Source of the DNA: Opitutales bacterium
Lineage (GTDB): Bacteria; Verrucomicrobiota; Verrucomicrobiia; Opitutales; T3Sed10-336
Reading direction: 5' to 3'
Assembly: GCA_007132315.1 (NCBI GenBank)
Contig: SLOW01000322.1
Location: 1 to 16,598, forward strand
DNA: 16,598 nucleotides
Shown: positions 1 to 9,200 of the stretch, piece by piece
Layout: each line of letters starts with the position of its first letter
Numbering within the stretch: position 1 is the first letter of the stretch
The notes under the pieces: generated by a model
Told to the model about the DNA's origin: nothing
The model's input: only the letters and a program-made list of their open reading frames with translations
Database searches by the model: none
Translations under genes and position numbers: made by a program

Positions 1-758
1 ACGCCGCGTTGTTTGGCCCGCCTGATGATATCGACCGCGTTGGCCGAGCTGATGTGCTGGCAGTGGATCCGCGCCTTGGTGAGGGTGGAGAGAATCACGT
101 TCCTGGATACGATCACGTCTTCCCCGGCGCCGGGCCAACCCTTCAGTCCGAGCCGCAGGGACCAGTGGCCTTCGTTCATCACTGCTCCCCGGGTGAGCGC
201 GGCGTCCTGGCAGTGATCCATGACCGGCAGGTCGAACATGTCGGCGTACTCGACCGCGCGCCGCATGATCTCGTTGTCCTGGACGCACAGGCCGTCGTCG
301 GTGACAGCGATCACACCGGCGCGTTTCAGGGAGCCGATGGGAGCGAGATTCTGGCCCTCCATTTTTTCGGTGATGCAACCGGTGGGCAGGACGTTGACCA
401 CCGCGTCCCGCCGGATGGTATCCAGAATGTACTGGATTGTTCCGGCGTTGTCGGCCGGCGGCGAGGTGTTGGGCATACAGACAATGGTGGTGAATCCCCC
501 GGCGGCAGCCGCGCGACTGCCGCTGCCGATGGTTTCCTTGTGGGTCTGCCCGGGTTCGCGCAGGTGCACGTGGATATCGACCAGTCCGGGAGCGACTACC
601 AGCCCTTCGGCGTCGATGACCTCCGCCGCCCGTTTCTGGGCGGAGGTCAGCCGCTCGCGTATGCGGCCGTCGGCGATGAAGAGATCGCCCGTTTCGTCCC
701 GGTCGCCGGCCGGATCGACGATCCGGCCGTTCTTGATCCAAATCACCTGCCTATCCAT
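1..758 (-). CDS. pyrC: Dihydroorotase PyrC, class I, 3' end outside the window
   Basis: Catalyses cyclisation of N-carbamoyl-aspartate to dihydroorotate, the third step of UMP synthesis, in the cytoplasm. The N-terminal 252 residues are visible; the gene continues past the left edge. The amidohydrolase zinc motif DIHVHLREPG is at residues 61-70 (H63 and H65). Further expected metal ligands are D154/D155 in AVTDDG, H182 in MDHCQD and H235 in IHCQHIS. This spacing matches class I dihydroorotases of the Aquifex/Bacillus type. The final conserved aspartate lies beyond the window. The ATG at 758 overlaps the pyrB stop by 8 nt, and a GGAG lies 9 nt upstream inside pyrB, so it is probably translationally coupled. 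Family assignment is secure. An inactive paralogue is unlikely because every ligand in the visible part is present. Confidence 0.95.
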   Translation of the reverse strand, partial: MDRQVIWIKNGRIVDPAGDRDETGDLFIADGRIRERLTSAQKRAAEVIDAEGLVVAPGLVDIHVHLREPGQTHKETIGSGSRAAAAGGFTTIVCMPNTSPPADNAGTIQYILDTIRRDAVVNVLPTGCITEKMEGQNLAPIGSLKRAGVIAVTDDGLCVQDNEIMRRAVEYADMFDLPVMDHCQDAALTRGAVMNEGHWSLRLGLKGWPGAGEDVIVSRNVILSTLTKARIHCQHISSANAVDIIRRAKQRG

Positions 759-1701
759 CGTCTCGTTCTCCGAGTGCCTCCGGCACACCGCCGGAACACA
801 GGTAAAGGGCGGCCATGCGAACGGCGATGCCGTTGGTCACCTGCTGCAGAATCACCGAGCGTCCGGAATCGGCGAGCTCGGAATCGATTTCGACGCCGCG
901 GTTGATCGGCCCGGGATGCATGATGATGGCTTCGGGTTTCAGCCACGACGCGCGGGTCTTGTTTAGACCAAACATGCTGGTGTATTCGCCGAGCGAGGGG
1001 AAATGTTTGCTGGACTGGCGTTCGTGCTGTATCCGTAAAAGAATGACAGCGTCGGCCTCCGCCAGAGCGGAGCGCAGATCGTGTGAGACGGTCACGCCAA
1101 AATCCGCGAAGGCTTCGGGGACGAGTGTGGAAGGGCCGGCCACGGTCACGTCGGCCCCGAGTTTTGTCAGCGCCCAAATATTGGAACGGGCCACCCGGCT
1201 GAAGAGGATGTCGCCGAGGATGGTCACCTTCCTGCCTTTCAGATCGCCCAGGTGCTCCCGCATGGTGAAGCAATCGAGTAGGGCCTGTGTGGGGTGTTCG
1301 TGTGCGCCGTCGCCCGCGTTGATGACCGGTATGCGCATGAGTCGTGAGAGGTAGGCGGGTGAACCGGCGGCGGTGTGGCGAATGACGAGGATGTCGGCGT
1401 TGAGGGCCTGGATGTTCAGAGCGGTGTCGCGCAGGGTTTCCCCTTTGGTGACGCTGCTGGCCGAGCCGGTGATGGTGACCACGTCGGCGCTGAGCCGTTT
1501 GGACGCGACTTCGAACGCCACCCGGGTGCGGGTGCTCGGTTCGAGGAAGAGGTTTACCACGGTCTTGCCGCGCAGCGAGGGGACCTTCTTGACCGAGCGA
1601 CCGAGAATGCCCTTGAAGGCGGCGGTGACCCGGAACAGCGTTTCGAGTTCCTCCACCGTGAGGTCCTCGATTCCCACCAGGTGTGTTTTCGTCCAGCTCA
1701 T
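751..1701 (-). CDS. pyrB: Aspartate carbamoyltransferase catalytic subunit PyrB
   Basis: Condenses carbamoyl phosphate with L-aspartate to N-carbamoyl-aspartate, the committed step of pyrimidine synthesis. The 316 residues match the usual catalytic chain length. Carbamoyl-phosphate motif EPSTRTRVAFE is at 54-64 with STRTR at 56-60. The loop lysine lies in SSVTKGE (K86). HEHPTQALLD is at 134-143, RIQHER at 223-228 and HPGPINRG at 262-269. These distinguish it from ornithine carbamoyltransferase. The start ATG shares an ATGA with the pyrR stop, and the 3' end overlaps pyrC, so the three genes read as one operon. No pyrI regulatory subunit is visible, as is usual in pyrR/pyrB/pyrC arrangements where control is transcriptional or where PyrB associates with PyrC. 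The PyrB-PyrC association is known from other bacteria and not shown here. Confidence 0.97.
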   Translation of the reverse strand: MSWTKTHLVGIEDLTVEELETLFRVTAAFKGILGRSVKKVPSLRGKTVVNLFLEPSTRTRVAFEVASKRLSADVVTITGSASSVTKGETLRDTALNIQALNADILVIRHTAAGSPAYLSRLMRIPVINAGDGAHEHPTQALLDCFTMREHLGDLKGRKVTILGDILFSRVARSNIWALTKLGADVTVAGPSTLVPEAFADFGVTVSHDLRSALAEADAVILLRIQHERQSSKHFPSLGEYTSMFGLNKTRASWLKPEAIIMHPGPINRGVEIDSELADSGRSVILQQVTNGIAVRMAALYLCSGGVPEALGERDDG

Positions 1702-2255
1702 CGTTGATTGGCGGCTTCGGCGACGCGGATCTCGTCGTGTTCGGGATTTTTTTCGTTCAAGCGAACATCCACCACCAGTTCGCTTGGAATGCTTTCGCGA
1801 AAGCCGCGGTAGTCGGCATCAAAAGGCAGGATCCGCCCGCCGCGATCGAAGAGCGCCGCGGCCTGCACCCGCGCGGGGCGGCCCTGGTCGAAGATTTCAT
1901 TGAGCGCGGCGCGCAGGCTCCGGCCGGTGGAGAGAACGTCGTCGGCCAGAATTACCGTGGCCCCTTCAATGTCGAAGGGGATCGACGTCGGATTCGAGGC
2001 CTTGGGAATCGGATTGGTCGAAATGTCGTCGCGCTGGAAGGAAATGTCGATCACCCCAATGGGAAGCTCCCGGCCGAGGCGCTCGCCGGCCAATTGCGCC
2101 AGGCGCCGGCTCAGGGCGATGCCCCCGTCGGCGATGCCGAGGATTCCAAGCTTCCCCGTTTCCCGATGGTCCCCGGCGATGACGTCGGCCATGCCCTCCA
2201 GGGCGGCGTGGATTTCGGCTGATTCGATACGTCTGGCGGGCGGCATGCACGCCAT
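1698..2255 (-). CDS. pyrR: PyrR, pyrimidine operon regulator / uracil phosphoribosyltransferase family
   Basis: A type I phosphoribosyltransferase of 185 residues, the usual PyrR size. The PRPP-binding loop VILADDVLSTGRS is at 101-113, and ISFQRDDIS at 71-79 corresponds to the conserved RDD segment of PyrR. Known PyrR proteins bind pyr mRNA and respond to UMP/UTP versus PRPP, and many retain uracil phosphoribosyltransferase activity. Position as first gene of pyrR-pyrB-pyrC supports the regulatory role. The chosen ATG is at 2255; a second in-frame ATG (residue 4) is also possible, and neither has a clear Shine-Dalgarno sequence. The 78-nt gap to the upstream gene shows no recognisable PyrR-binding anti-antiterminator loop or terminator that I can point to. 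Regulation could therefore be by another mechanism or from further upstream. A stand-alone Upp or Hpt enzyme is less likely. Confidence 0.9.
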   Translation of the reverse strand: MACMPPARRIESAEIHAALEGMADVIAGDHRETGKLGILGIADGGIALSRRLAQLAGERLGRELPIGVIDISFQRDDISTNPIPKASNPTSIPFDIEGATVILADDVLSTGRSLRAALNEIFDQGRPARVQAAALFDRGGRILPFDADYRGFRESIPSELVVDVRLNEKNPEHDEIRVAEAANQR

Positions 2256-2333
2256 TAGGCTTAAATCGGAAACACGGGTAAAGCAAAAACCCCGTCCGTT
2301 CGAGGTATGGCCCGTTCGGATGATCGCTACCGA

Positions 2334-2858
2334 TTAGAAGGAGGGGTAACACACCAGGCGTTCGCCGGCCGGAACCCGAAAGTCGTCGCCCGTGGACCAG
2401 ATTTCATCGTTGATCAGCACTTTGCAGGCGAAGGCGCCGGACGCCGAACGGGTGCGCCAGATCCATTCATCGGCGGCGACGCAATCCATCGGCACACCTT
2501 TGTTCCAGCTCAATCCGGGGCCTTCGCCGCGGATGTAAAGGACGTTGCCGAAACCGATGTCCACCTTCGCGCTGATCGTGGTCGCCGGAGCGGGTTCGCT
2601 CCCGCCCGCCCGCGCGGAGGTGGCCTGGGTTGATGGCCGGCTGGCGGTTGCCCGGCTCTCGCTCGTTTGGCTCGGGCTCGGCCGCATGGCAGTCGGCTTG
2701 CTCGCCGCTTCGCTCGCCGCGGATGGATTCGCGGTCGATGGCTGCTTTACAGCCGCGGCCTTTTTGGCCGGAGCCTTTTTGGCGGCGGTGGTCTTGGAGG
2801 CCGCGCTCTTCTTTGTGGCGGCGGTTTTCTCGCTGGCCCGGTTGTTTTTCTTTGCCAT
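2334..2858 (-). CDS. Small protein with histone-H1-like basic N-terminus and a conserved-looking C-terminal beta domain
   Basis: Predicted 174 residues from the ATG at 2858, which is preceded by AACAGGT; a longer in-frame start at 2963 would add a non-homologous-looking 35 residues and cross the likely promoter. Residues 1-40 are rich in Lys and Ala with AKK/TKK motifs resembling bacterial H1-type DNA-binding tails. Residues 41-95 are a Ser/Ala/Pro-rich linker. Residues 96-174 form a compact, aromatic-rich domain with features such as LYIRGEGPGLSWNKGV (107-122), EWIWR (131-135), KVLINDEIWSTGDDF (146-160) and VPAGERLV (162-169). This pattern recalls starch-binding-type (CBM20/48-like) beta sandwiches, but that is inference. 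A nucleoid-associated or polymer-binding role is possible. It precedes pyrR by 78 nt on the same strand and may be cotranscribed. Function unknown. Confidence 0.8.
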   Translation of the reverse strand: MAKKNNRASEKTAATKKSAASKTTAAKKAPAKKAAAVKQPSTANPSAASEAASKPTAMRPSPSQTSESRATASRPSTQATSARAGGSEPAPATTISAKVDIGFGNVLYIRGEGPGLSWNKGVPMDCVAADEWIWRTRSASGAFACKVLINDEIWSTGDDFRVPAGERLVCYPSF

Positions 2859-2902
2859 ACCTGTTGCTTCTTGTCTGATTGGTTGGTGCGGTTCCTTGTC
2901 CA

Positions 2903-2932
2903 GTATTAATCCGAGAATCGGCCCGAATACAA
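2903..2932 (-). promoter_or_regulatory. Candidate promoter with internal palindrome for the H1-like gene (and possibly pyrRBC)
   Basis: On the minus strand TTGTAT (2932-2927) and TAATAC (2908-2903) are separated by 18 nt, placing transcription start near 2896 and giving a leader of about 38 nt before the ATG at 2858. The -10 match is weak. A perfect inverted repeat CCGA-GAA-TCGG lies at 2911-2921 between the two boxes, where an operator could sit. Inferred by eye only. Confidence 0.3.
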
Positions 2933-3038
2933 GTCGATAACGCGTCGCGTCGCGATAAATCACATCGGGCGTTTTCCCGAAAATTGGGGGTTTACTCCGG
3001 GCCGTTTTTGGCTCAATTAAGGTGGAGATTGATTTTCT

Positions 3039-3111
3039 GGGGCCGTAGCTCAGTTGGAAGAGCGCGTCGTTCGCAATGACGAGGTCGTCGGTTCGATCCC
3101 GATCGGCTCCA
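3039..3111 (+). tRNA. tRNA-Ala, anticodon CGC
   Basis: The sequence folds as a full cloverleaf. The acceptor stem GGGGCCG (3039-3045) pairs with CGGCTCC (3104-3110) and includes a G3-U70 wobble, the identity element for alanyl-tRNA synthetase. The D stem is GCTC/GAGC, with GG in its loop. The anticodon stem CGTCG/TGACG encloses the loop TTCGCAA, so the anticodon is CGC and reads GCG codons. The T stem GTCGG/CCGAT carries a TTCGATC loop, and the discriminator is A at 3111. The 3' CCA is not encoded (CCC follows), so it must be added after transcription. yraN starts 25 nt downstream on the same strand. TTTACT at 2992-2997 with AATTAA 18 nt later is a possible but weak promoter. Confidence 0.93.
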
Positions 3112-3136
3112 CCCGTTTTCGGAATATCCCGATCCC

Positions 3137-3562
3137 ATGATTCCCTGGTTGAGAAAGTTCCGCGCGGGTGGAGAGCGGTGCGATGGTGAAACCGGTCGCG
3201 CCGGCGAACGCCTCGCCGAACGGTTCTTGGTTCGCGAGAAGGGGTTTCGTGTGCTGGCGCGCAACTGGCGGGACGGCCGGGAGGAGATCGACCTGGTCGC
3301 CCGCGACCGCGACGTGCTCGTGTTTGTGGAGGTCAAGACCCGCGCGAAGGAGGGGCTGGTGCCGGGCTATTTCGCGGCGGTGGAGAAGCGCAAAAAGGAC
3401 GCCCTCCGGCGGGCGATCCGGCGATACCTGAAGACCGTCCGGGACAAACCGCTGACGTTCCGGTTCGACATCGTCGAGGTCAATCTCGCGGCTCCTTCCC
3501 TCAAGCGGATTCTGCATTTCGAGAACATCCCTTTGTTTTCCAAAGGTTTTCGGTCGAGGTAG
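3137..3562 (+). CDS. yraN: YraN family (UPF0102) nuclease-fold protein
   Basis: A 141-residue cytoplasmic protein with the UPF0102 signature: GRAGERLAERFL at 20-31, ARNWRDGREEIDLVARD at 41-57 and VFVEVKTR at 62-69. The arrangement E24, D52 and EVK (65-67) is that of the restriction-endonuclease-like (PD-(D/E)xK) fold and resembles Holliday-junction-resolvase-type nucleases. The cellular role of the family is not established. Length matches the family, which is usually 110-140 residues. The ATG at 3137 has no good Shine-Dalgarno sequence. It lies 25 nt after tRNA-Ala and 69 nt before zwf on the same strand, so readthrough transcription from the tRNA promoter is plausible. Confidence 0.92.
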   Translation: MIPWLRKFRAGGERCDGETGRAGERLAERFLVREKGFRVLARNWRDGREEIDLVARDRDVLVFVEVKTRAKEGLVPGYFAAVEKRKKDALRRAIRRYLKTVRDKPLTFRFDIVEVNLAAPSLKRILHFENIPLFSKGFRSR

Positions 3563-3631
3563 CGCGCCGTCCCGCCGCCGGCCTGATTAAGGCTTGTGTT
3601 CCGGTGGTTTTGAATTTCTGTTGGGACCTTT

Positions 3632-5185
3632 ATGCTGAGCGACGAGAAGCAACGTCATCCTTTCCTCGAGGGCCTGAGCAAACACCGCGGAGCTCCGCCC
3701 ACCGTCGTGGTGATCTTCGGGGCGTCGGGGGACCTGACCGCTCGCAAACTGGTTCCGGCGATCTACAATCTGAGCCTCGACAACCTCTTGCCGCCGGATT
3801 TCTACCTCGTGGGGTTTGGACGCAAGCCGCTGGCCGACAATGCCTTTCGCGAAGCGGTCACCGAGGCCGTCCGCAGTTACTCCCGTCGCGAATTCCAGCC
3901 CGAGATCTGGAAGCGGGTGGGCGGCAACGCGCTCTACCACCAGGGCGCCTACGACGAACCGGCGCCCTACCGCTCGCTGCGGGAACGGATCGAGGCCGTG
4001 GAGGCGGAGATAGGACGGGAGGTGCAGGTCGTCTTTTATATTTCGACTCCTCCGTCGGTGTTCAAACCGATCCTCGAAAATCTCGGCGCCAGCGGGCTCG
4101 CGCGCCGCCATCTCCACACCCCGTTCGCCTCCAAGGTGGTCATCGAAAAGCCGTTCGGCAGCGATCTCGAGTCGGCCCGGGAGCTGAACCGCGTCATTAC
4201 CGAGCAGTTCGACGAGCGGCAGGTGTACCGCATCGATCACTACCTGGGCAAGGAAACCGTGCAGGACCTGCTTGTGCAGCGATTCGCCAACTCGATCTTC
4301 GAGCCCCTCTGGAACCGCCGTTATGTCGAGTGCGTCCAGATCACCGTGGCCGAGGACCTCGGCGTCGGCTCGCGCGGAAGTTATTATGAACAGAGCGGGG
4401 CGATGCGCGACATGATTCAGAATCACACCATGCAGCTCCTCAGCCTGATCGCGATGGAGCCGCCCGTGTCGCTCGACCCGGAGGATATTCGCGATGAAAA
4501 GGTCAAACTGCTCAAAGCCATTCAGCCGCTCGATCTCGACGAAAATGCCAGCGACGTGGTGCGCGCGCAGTATTCGGAGGGTTTGATCGGCGGCCGGAAA
4601 GTACTCGGGTACACCGACGAGGAGGGCGTCGCGTCGAATTCCGCCACCGAGACCTACACCGCCCTGCGCTTGAGCATCAACAACTGGCGCTGGGCGGGCG
4701 TTCCGTTCTACATGCGTTCCGGCAAGCGCATGGCGCGCCGGGTCAGCGAAATCGCGGTCCAGTTCAAGCGGCCGCCCGGGATTCTCTTCAGCGATGCCGA
4801 ACGGTTCGATCTCGCCTCGAACACCATGGTGATCCAGATCCAGCCGGACGAGGGCACGACGCTCCTCCTGAATTCGAAGATTCCCGGCCTGGAAACCCGG
4901 ACGCAACCGGTGAAGATGCACTTCCGTTACCGGACGACCTACGGTTCCAACACGCCGGAAGCCTACGAGCGCCTCATCCTCGACGCCATGGTCGGCGACA
5001 GCACGCTGTTTATCCGCGGCGACGAAACGGAGGCGTCCTGGTACCTGATCACGCCGATCCTCGAACATTGGCGGAAGCTGGGTCGCCGGGGGATGGCAAG
5101 CTATGTCGCCGGTTCCTGGGGACCGCTGGCGTCGGAGCGCCTGTTGTGGGACAACCGCCACGAATGGCGCCGGGCCGGTCCTTGA
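3632..5185 (+). CDS. zwf: Glucose-6-phosphate 1-dehydrogenase
   Basis: Oxidises glucose 6-phosphate to 6-phosphogluconolactone with NADP+, the first step of the oxidative pentose phosphate pathway. The 517 residues match family length. The dinucleotide-binding motif GASGDLTARK is at 30-39, with IEKPFGSDLE at 171-180. The substrate motif RIDHYLGKE is at 200-208 with D202/H203, and DMIQNHTMQ at 260-268 contains the catalytic-base histidine H265. GVPFYMRSGKRM further on is also typical of the family. The ATG at 3632 follows GGGA with about 5 nt spacing, a weak ribosome site. opcA begins 35 nt after the stop; the pairing of G6PDH with its assembly/activation factor is a known arrangement in cyanobacteria and actinobacteria. 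No gnd or pgl is visible in this window. Confidence 0.97.
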   Translation: MLSDEKQRHPFLEGLSKHRGAPPTVVVIFGASGDLTARKLVPAIYNLSLDNLLPPDFYLVGFGRKPLADNAFREAVTEAVRSYSRREFQPEIWKRVGGNALYHQGAYDEPAPYRSLRERIEAVEAEIGREVQVVFYISTPPSVFKPILENLGASGLARRHLHTPFASKVVIEKPFGSDLESARELNRVITEQFDERQVYRIDHYLGKETVQDLLVQRFANSIFEPLWNRRYVECVQITVAEDLGVGSRGSYYEQSGAMRDMIQNHTMQLLSLIAMEPPVSLDPEDIRDEKVKLLKAIQPLDLDENASDVVRAQYSEGLIGGRKVLGYTDEEGVASNSATETYTALRLSINNWRWAGVPFYMRSGKRMARRVSEIAVQFKRPPGILFSDAERFDLASNTMVIQIQPDEGTTLLLNSKIPGLETRTQPVKMHFRYRTTYGSNTPEAYERLILDAMVGDSTLFIRGDETEASWYLITPILEHWRKLGRRGMASYVAGSWGPLASERLLWDNRHEWRRAGP

Positions 5186-5220
5186 GGCCGGGCGGCGCAC
5201 AACGACAGCAAGCGACCACC

Positions 5221-6228
5221 ATGAGCGCGATTCAGCAGAACATCTTTTCAGCCCTGCCCGGTCTCGAAGTTCCCGTGGCGGACGTTCAGACCGCTCTTTC
5301 CCGCATGTGGGAAAGCCCGCCCGGTACCGGCGGCCAGGAGCCTGAGGAGTTCCGCGCCTCGCAGATGAATCTCATCCTGCACCTGGGGCGCAGAGCTTCG
5401 GTCCAGGAGGCGCACGACCTGTTTATGGGCGTCCTGCGCTTCGCACGACGCTATCCCTGCCGGATCATCCTCCTCTGCCCGGAGGAAAAGGGGCGGCAGG
5501 ACACACTCATGACGCTCAAGGTCTTCGCCGAATGTTATATTGGCAAGACCCGGCGCGACCGTTCCTGTTGCGAAGCCTTGATCCTCGCCTATCCCGGAGG
5601 CAGCAAGGACTTCCTGGAAAACCAGGTCTCGATCCTGCTGGAGAACGATCTCCCCACGTATTACTGGTTCCATCGTTTTTCCACCGCCCGCAACGCGGGG
5701 CGTTACCATTCGTTTCTCAAAACCTGTAAACGGGTCGTTTATGACTCCGGCCTGGAAACCGACGACGTCAGCGCCATCGAATGGCCGCATCCCGGACGGG
5801 TCCGCGATCTCGTGTACGCGCGGCTTCTTCCGGTGCGGCAATCCATCGGCCAGTTTCTGAGCACTTTCGAGCCGGCGTCGCTGTGCCGCGACCTCGAGTC
5901 GATCGAGGTTCGGCACGTCCCCGAGTTTTCGGCCGAGGCCCGCGTGCTCGGACAGTGGTTCCGCGAGCGACTCGCCGATTGCGCCGCGCGGGCCGAAGAA
6001 CAGGCCCCGCCCCCGCCCCCGGACACGTCCGCGGAACCCGGCGCCTCCGATCACCCGTTCGAACTGCGGGCGGACTACAGCGACGGCCGCCGCTTCCACT
6101 GGAAGGCCGACCTCGCGGCCGGTGGCGGGGTGGTCGAGGCCCGGCTCGAACGCAGCGACATGACTTTGCCGTTTTCCGTCCGGCTCCTCTCCCTGGAGGT
6201 GGAGCTGGCGGAGGCCTTTTTCTTTTAA
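5221..6228 (+). CDS. opcA: OpcA-like glucose-6-phosphate dehydrogenase assembly protein
   Basis: A 335-residue soluble protein of the OpcA family, needed in cyanobacteria and actinobacteria for full oligomerisation and activity of G6PDH. Family-like segments are RASQMNLIL (45-53), RYPCRIILLCP (77-87) and ENDLPTYYWFHRF (141-153), where OpcA proteins usually have a PDLPV-W stretch. A proline-rich linker (PPPPPDTSAEPG, about 265-275) separates the N-terminal part from a short C-terminal beta-rich region. Cysteines lie at 80, 86, 105, 116 and 117; whether any act in redox control, as reported for cyanobacterial OpcA, cannot be judged here. A longer reading from 5068 would overlap zwf and carry no family-like sequence, so ATG 5221 is preferred. 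It is 35 nt after zwf and 19 nt before smc. Confidence 0.88.
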   Translation: MSAIQQNIFSALPGLEVPVADVQTALSRMWESPPGTGGQEPEEFRASQMNLILHLGRRASVQEAHDLFMGVLRFARRYPCRIILLCPEEKGRQDTLMTLKVFAECYIGKTRRDRSCCEALILAYPGGSKDFLENQVSILLENDLPTYYWFHRFSTARNAGRYHSFLKTCKRVVYDSGLETDDVSAIEWPHPGRVRDLVYARLLPVRQSIGQFLSTFEPASLCRDLESIEVRHVPEFSAEARVLGQWFRERLADCAARAEEQAPPPPPDTSAEPGASDHPFELRADYSDGRRFHWKADLAAGGGVVEARLERSDMTLPFSVRLLSLEVELAEAFFF

Positions 6229-6247
6229 ACTGTTTTCCGTCTTTTAT

Positions 6248-9200
6248 ATGCATCTTCGTGAACTGAGAGCCAATGGATTCAAGAGCTTCGCCGACGCCAC
6301 CCGGTTGAGTTTCGACCGCGGCGTCACCGCCATAGTCGGACCCAACGGTTGCGGGAAAAGCAACATCGCCGACGCCATCCGCTGGGTGCTCGGCGAACAG
6401 AGCGCCAAGGCCCTGCGCGGCGGCAAGATGCAGGACGTCATTTTCGAAGGGACCGACCAGCGCAAGCCGGTGCAGCTTTGCGAGGTGACGTTGGTCTTCA
6501 CCGAATGCGAAGCCCTGCTCGGGGAGGGGTATCACGAGGTCGAGATCACCCGGCGGGTCTCGCGCGACGGGCAGAGCGATTACTTCCTCAACGGCAAGGC
6601 CTGCCGCCTCAAGGATATCCAGCGCATTTTCATGGATACCGGCATCGGCCGCTCCTCCTACTCGATCATGGCCCAGGGACAGATCGACCAGATCCTGTCC
6701 TCGAACCCCGTCGAGCGGCGCGCCATTTTCGAGGAAGCCGCGGGTATCACCAAGTACAAGAGCCAGCGGCGCGAGGCGCTGAACAAACTCAAGCTGGTGG
6801 AGGGAAACCTCGCCCGCCTGACCGATGTGCTCGACGAGGTCAAACGGCAGATCAACAGCTTGCGTCGCCAGGCGAGCAAGGCGCTCCGTTACAAGAAAAT
6901 CCGTCACCGCCTGGAGAAACTCGATCTCGCGTATAACGGTTTTCAATACAGCCGCCTGCACGAAGAACTGACCGCCCTGGAGGACAAAGTCAAAGGGCTT
7001 GAGACCGAGGTGGCCGGCGAGGCGAAACAGGTGGAAAACGACGAGGCTGCCATCGACGAACGCAAGGTCGAACGCAGCGCCCTCAATACGAAATTGCAGG
7101 AAGTCCAGCAGGCGGTGTTCGACCTGCGTTCGCGCCAAGAACAGGCGGAGAACGCCGTCCGGCTGGCGGGCGCCCGGCGCGAGGACTTCGCCGGCCGCTT
7201 GGAGGAAGCGCGGTCCGAGATCCGACGGATGGAGGGCGAATTGCGCGAAACCGACCAGGAAGCCGCCGGCAGCGCCCAGAGCAAGGAGCAGCAGCGCGAT
7301 GTGGTGGCGGAGTCGGATCGGCTTTTCCAGGAAAAAGAGAAGGAGGTCCGTTCGGTCCAGGAACGTTTGAACGGCGAAGAGGAACGCCTTGCGACCGAAA
7401 AGCGCAACCTCCTCCGGGCCGAAAACGACGTGACCGGCCTCCGCTCGAAGACCTCGGAAATGGAATTGAGCCTGAAGTCCGACGAGGTCCGGACTTCGGG
7501 GTTGGAGGAGGAGATTGCCTCCCTCAAAGACGAGACTCAAAAGGCCGATGAGAATTTACAGCGCGTCGCGCGCGAGATGGAGGAGGCCGACAAGGTTCAG
7601 ACGAACGCGCAACAGGAACTGGAGGAGGCGCGTTCGCAGGTGGGTGCCGGACGCGAGGCTTACCGCGCCAAACAGGCGGAAATCCAGGCGGCGGACCGCT
7701 CCCTGGCTCAGAACAACGCACGGCTTCGTCTGTTGCAGCAACTGCAGGAAAAACTGGAGGGATTCAGCGAAGGCGCCAAGGCACTCCTCCAGGGGAAGCT
7801 GAACGAGGCCCTGCCCGAGGGTGCCGCCTGTTCACCGGTCACCGCCGGGATCCAGGTGCGCGACGGATACGCCCGCTCGTTGGAGACGTTGCTGGGAACG
7901 GCGGTGGATTCGGTGGCCGTCGGCGATCCGGCCGTCGCTCTGTCGGTCATCGACGCCCTCGAGCAACGCAAGCTCGGCAAGGCTTGCCTCGCGTTTTCCC
8001 CGCCGGGGGCACCGGCCGGGCCGAACGAACTGCCCGCGGGTATCCTGCCCGCAACGGAGCTCTTCTCCGTGGAAGGCGACCGCGAGGACCATCCGCTGAA
8101 GGCGATCCTCGGACGGAGTTTCTACGCGGAGGACGCTGGCGCGTTCCTGAAATTCTGGAAGGATCACCCCGACTTCGATTTCCTCAACGTTGTCACCGCG
8201 AAGGGTGAATTGATCGACCGGCGGGGGCTGCTCTTCGGGGGCGTGCTCAAGGGCCGCGAAAATTCCATCCTCCAGCGCGAGGCCGAAATCCGTGAACTGA
8301 AAAAGGTGATTTCATCCGAACAGGAGAAACACACCCGCCTCAAGCAGGAGGCGGAAACCCTTCAGGCTGAGCTGGAGCAGGCGGAGAACCGGGTCGAGCG
8401 GTCGCACGAACAGGTGCGCGAAGCCGGCGGAAAAAAGAGTTCCTTGCAGGCCGAACGCGACAGCGCCCGGCGCGCCCGCGAGGAACTCGTCAATCGGCGC
8501 GACCGGATGGAAAAGGAACTGGCGCAAATCCAGCAGCGCCGGACCGCCGCCCGGAAGGATTTCGAATCCCTCAAGGAAAAACTGGCCGGGGCCGAGAAGG
8601 TTTTCCAACAGCACAAGGATGCCATCGCCGCCGGAGAAAAACGCATCCAGGAGATCCGGGGGGAATTGGAGGAGAAACGCGAAAAACTTTCCGAAGTCCG
8701 TTTCGATTTGGCCCAGAAAAAGCAGCGTCTTGAAATGCTGGACCGCGGCCTCAGCGAAATGGAGACGCGGAAACAAGAGCTGAAAAAGGGACTGGAGCAC
8801 CGGCGCGAAGAGATCCGGCGATTCGAACGCCAGATCGGCGAACTCGACCAGGAACGCGTCGAGCGCAAGGAGGAGGGCTCCAAATTGGAAAAGGAACTCC
8901 AGGCGGCGCGCGAACGGGTGGAATCGGTCCGAAAGGAATACGCCTCCGTGGAGGAGACGATTTCGTCGGCCGAAAAGAAGCTGCACGACCAGCGCGCCGA
9001 GTTGGACAAGAAACGCGGAGAGTTGAATCAACTCCAGGTCAAACAGGCCGAACGCCGGTCGCGACGCGAGTACCTGCTGGAGGAGATTCAGCGCGAGTAC
9101 GAGGTGAATCTGCCCGAGGTCGATTGGCGCGAATGCCTCTGGCGCTCGGAGGAGGAGCCCGCCGGTTCCCATCCGCTCGAACTCGACGACGAACAGGAGG

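Noticed and set aside
3587..5200. Open frame of about 537 codons on the minus strand opposite zwf
   Set aside because: It is fully antisense to an unambiguous G6PDH, has no recognisable motif, and is expected from the codon bias of GC-rich coding DNA.
5768..7540. Open frame of about 590 codons on the minus strand opposite opcA and smc
   Set aside because: It spans two well-supported genes on the opposite strand and shows no family motif.
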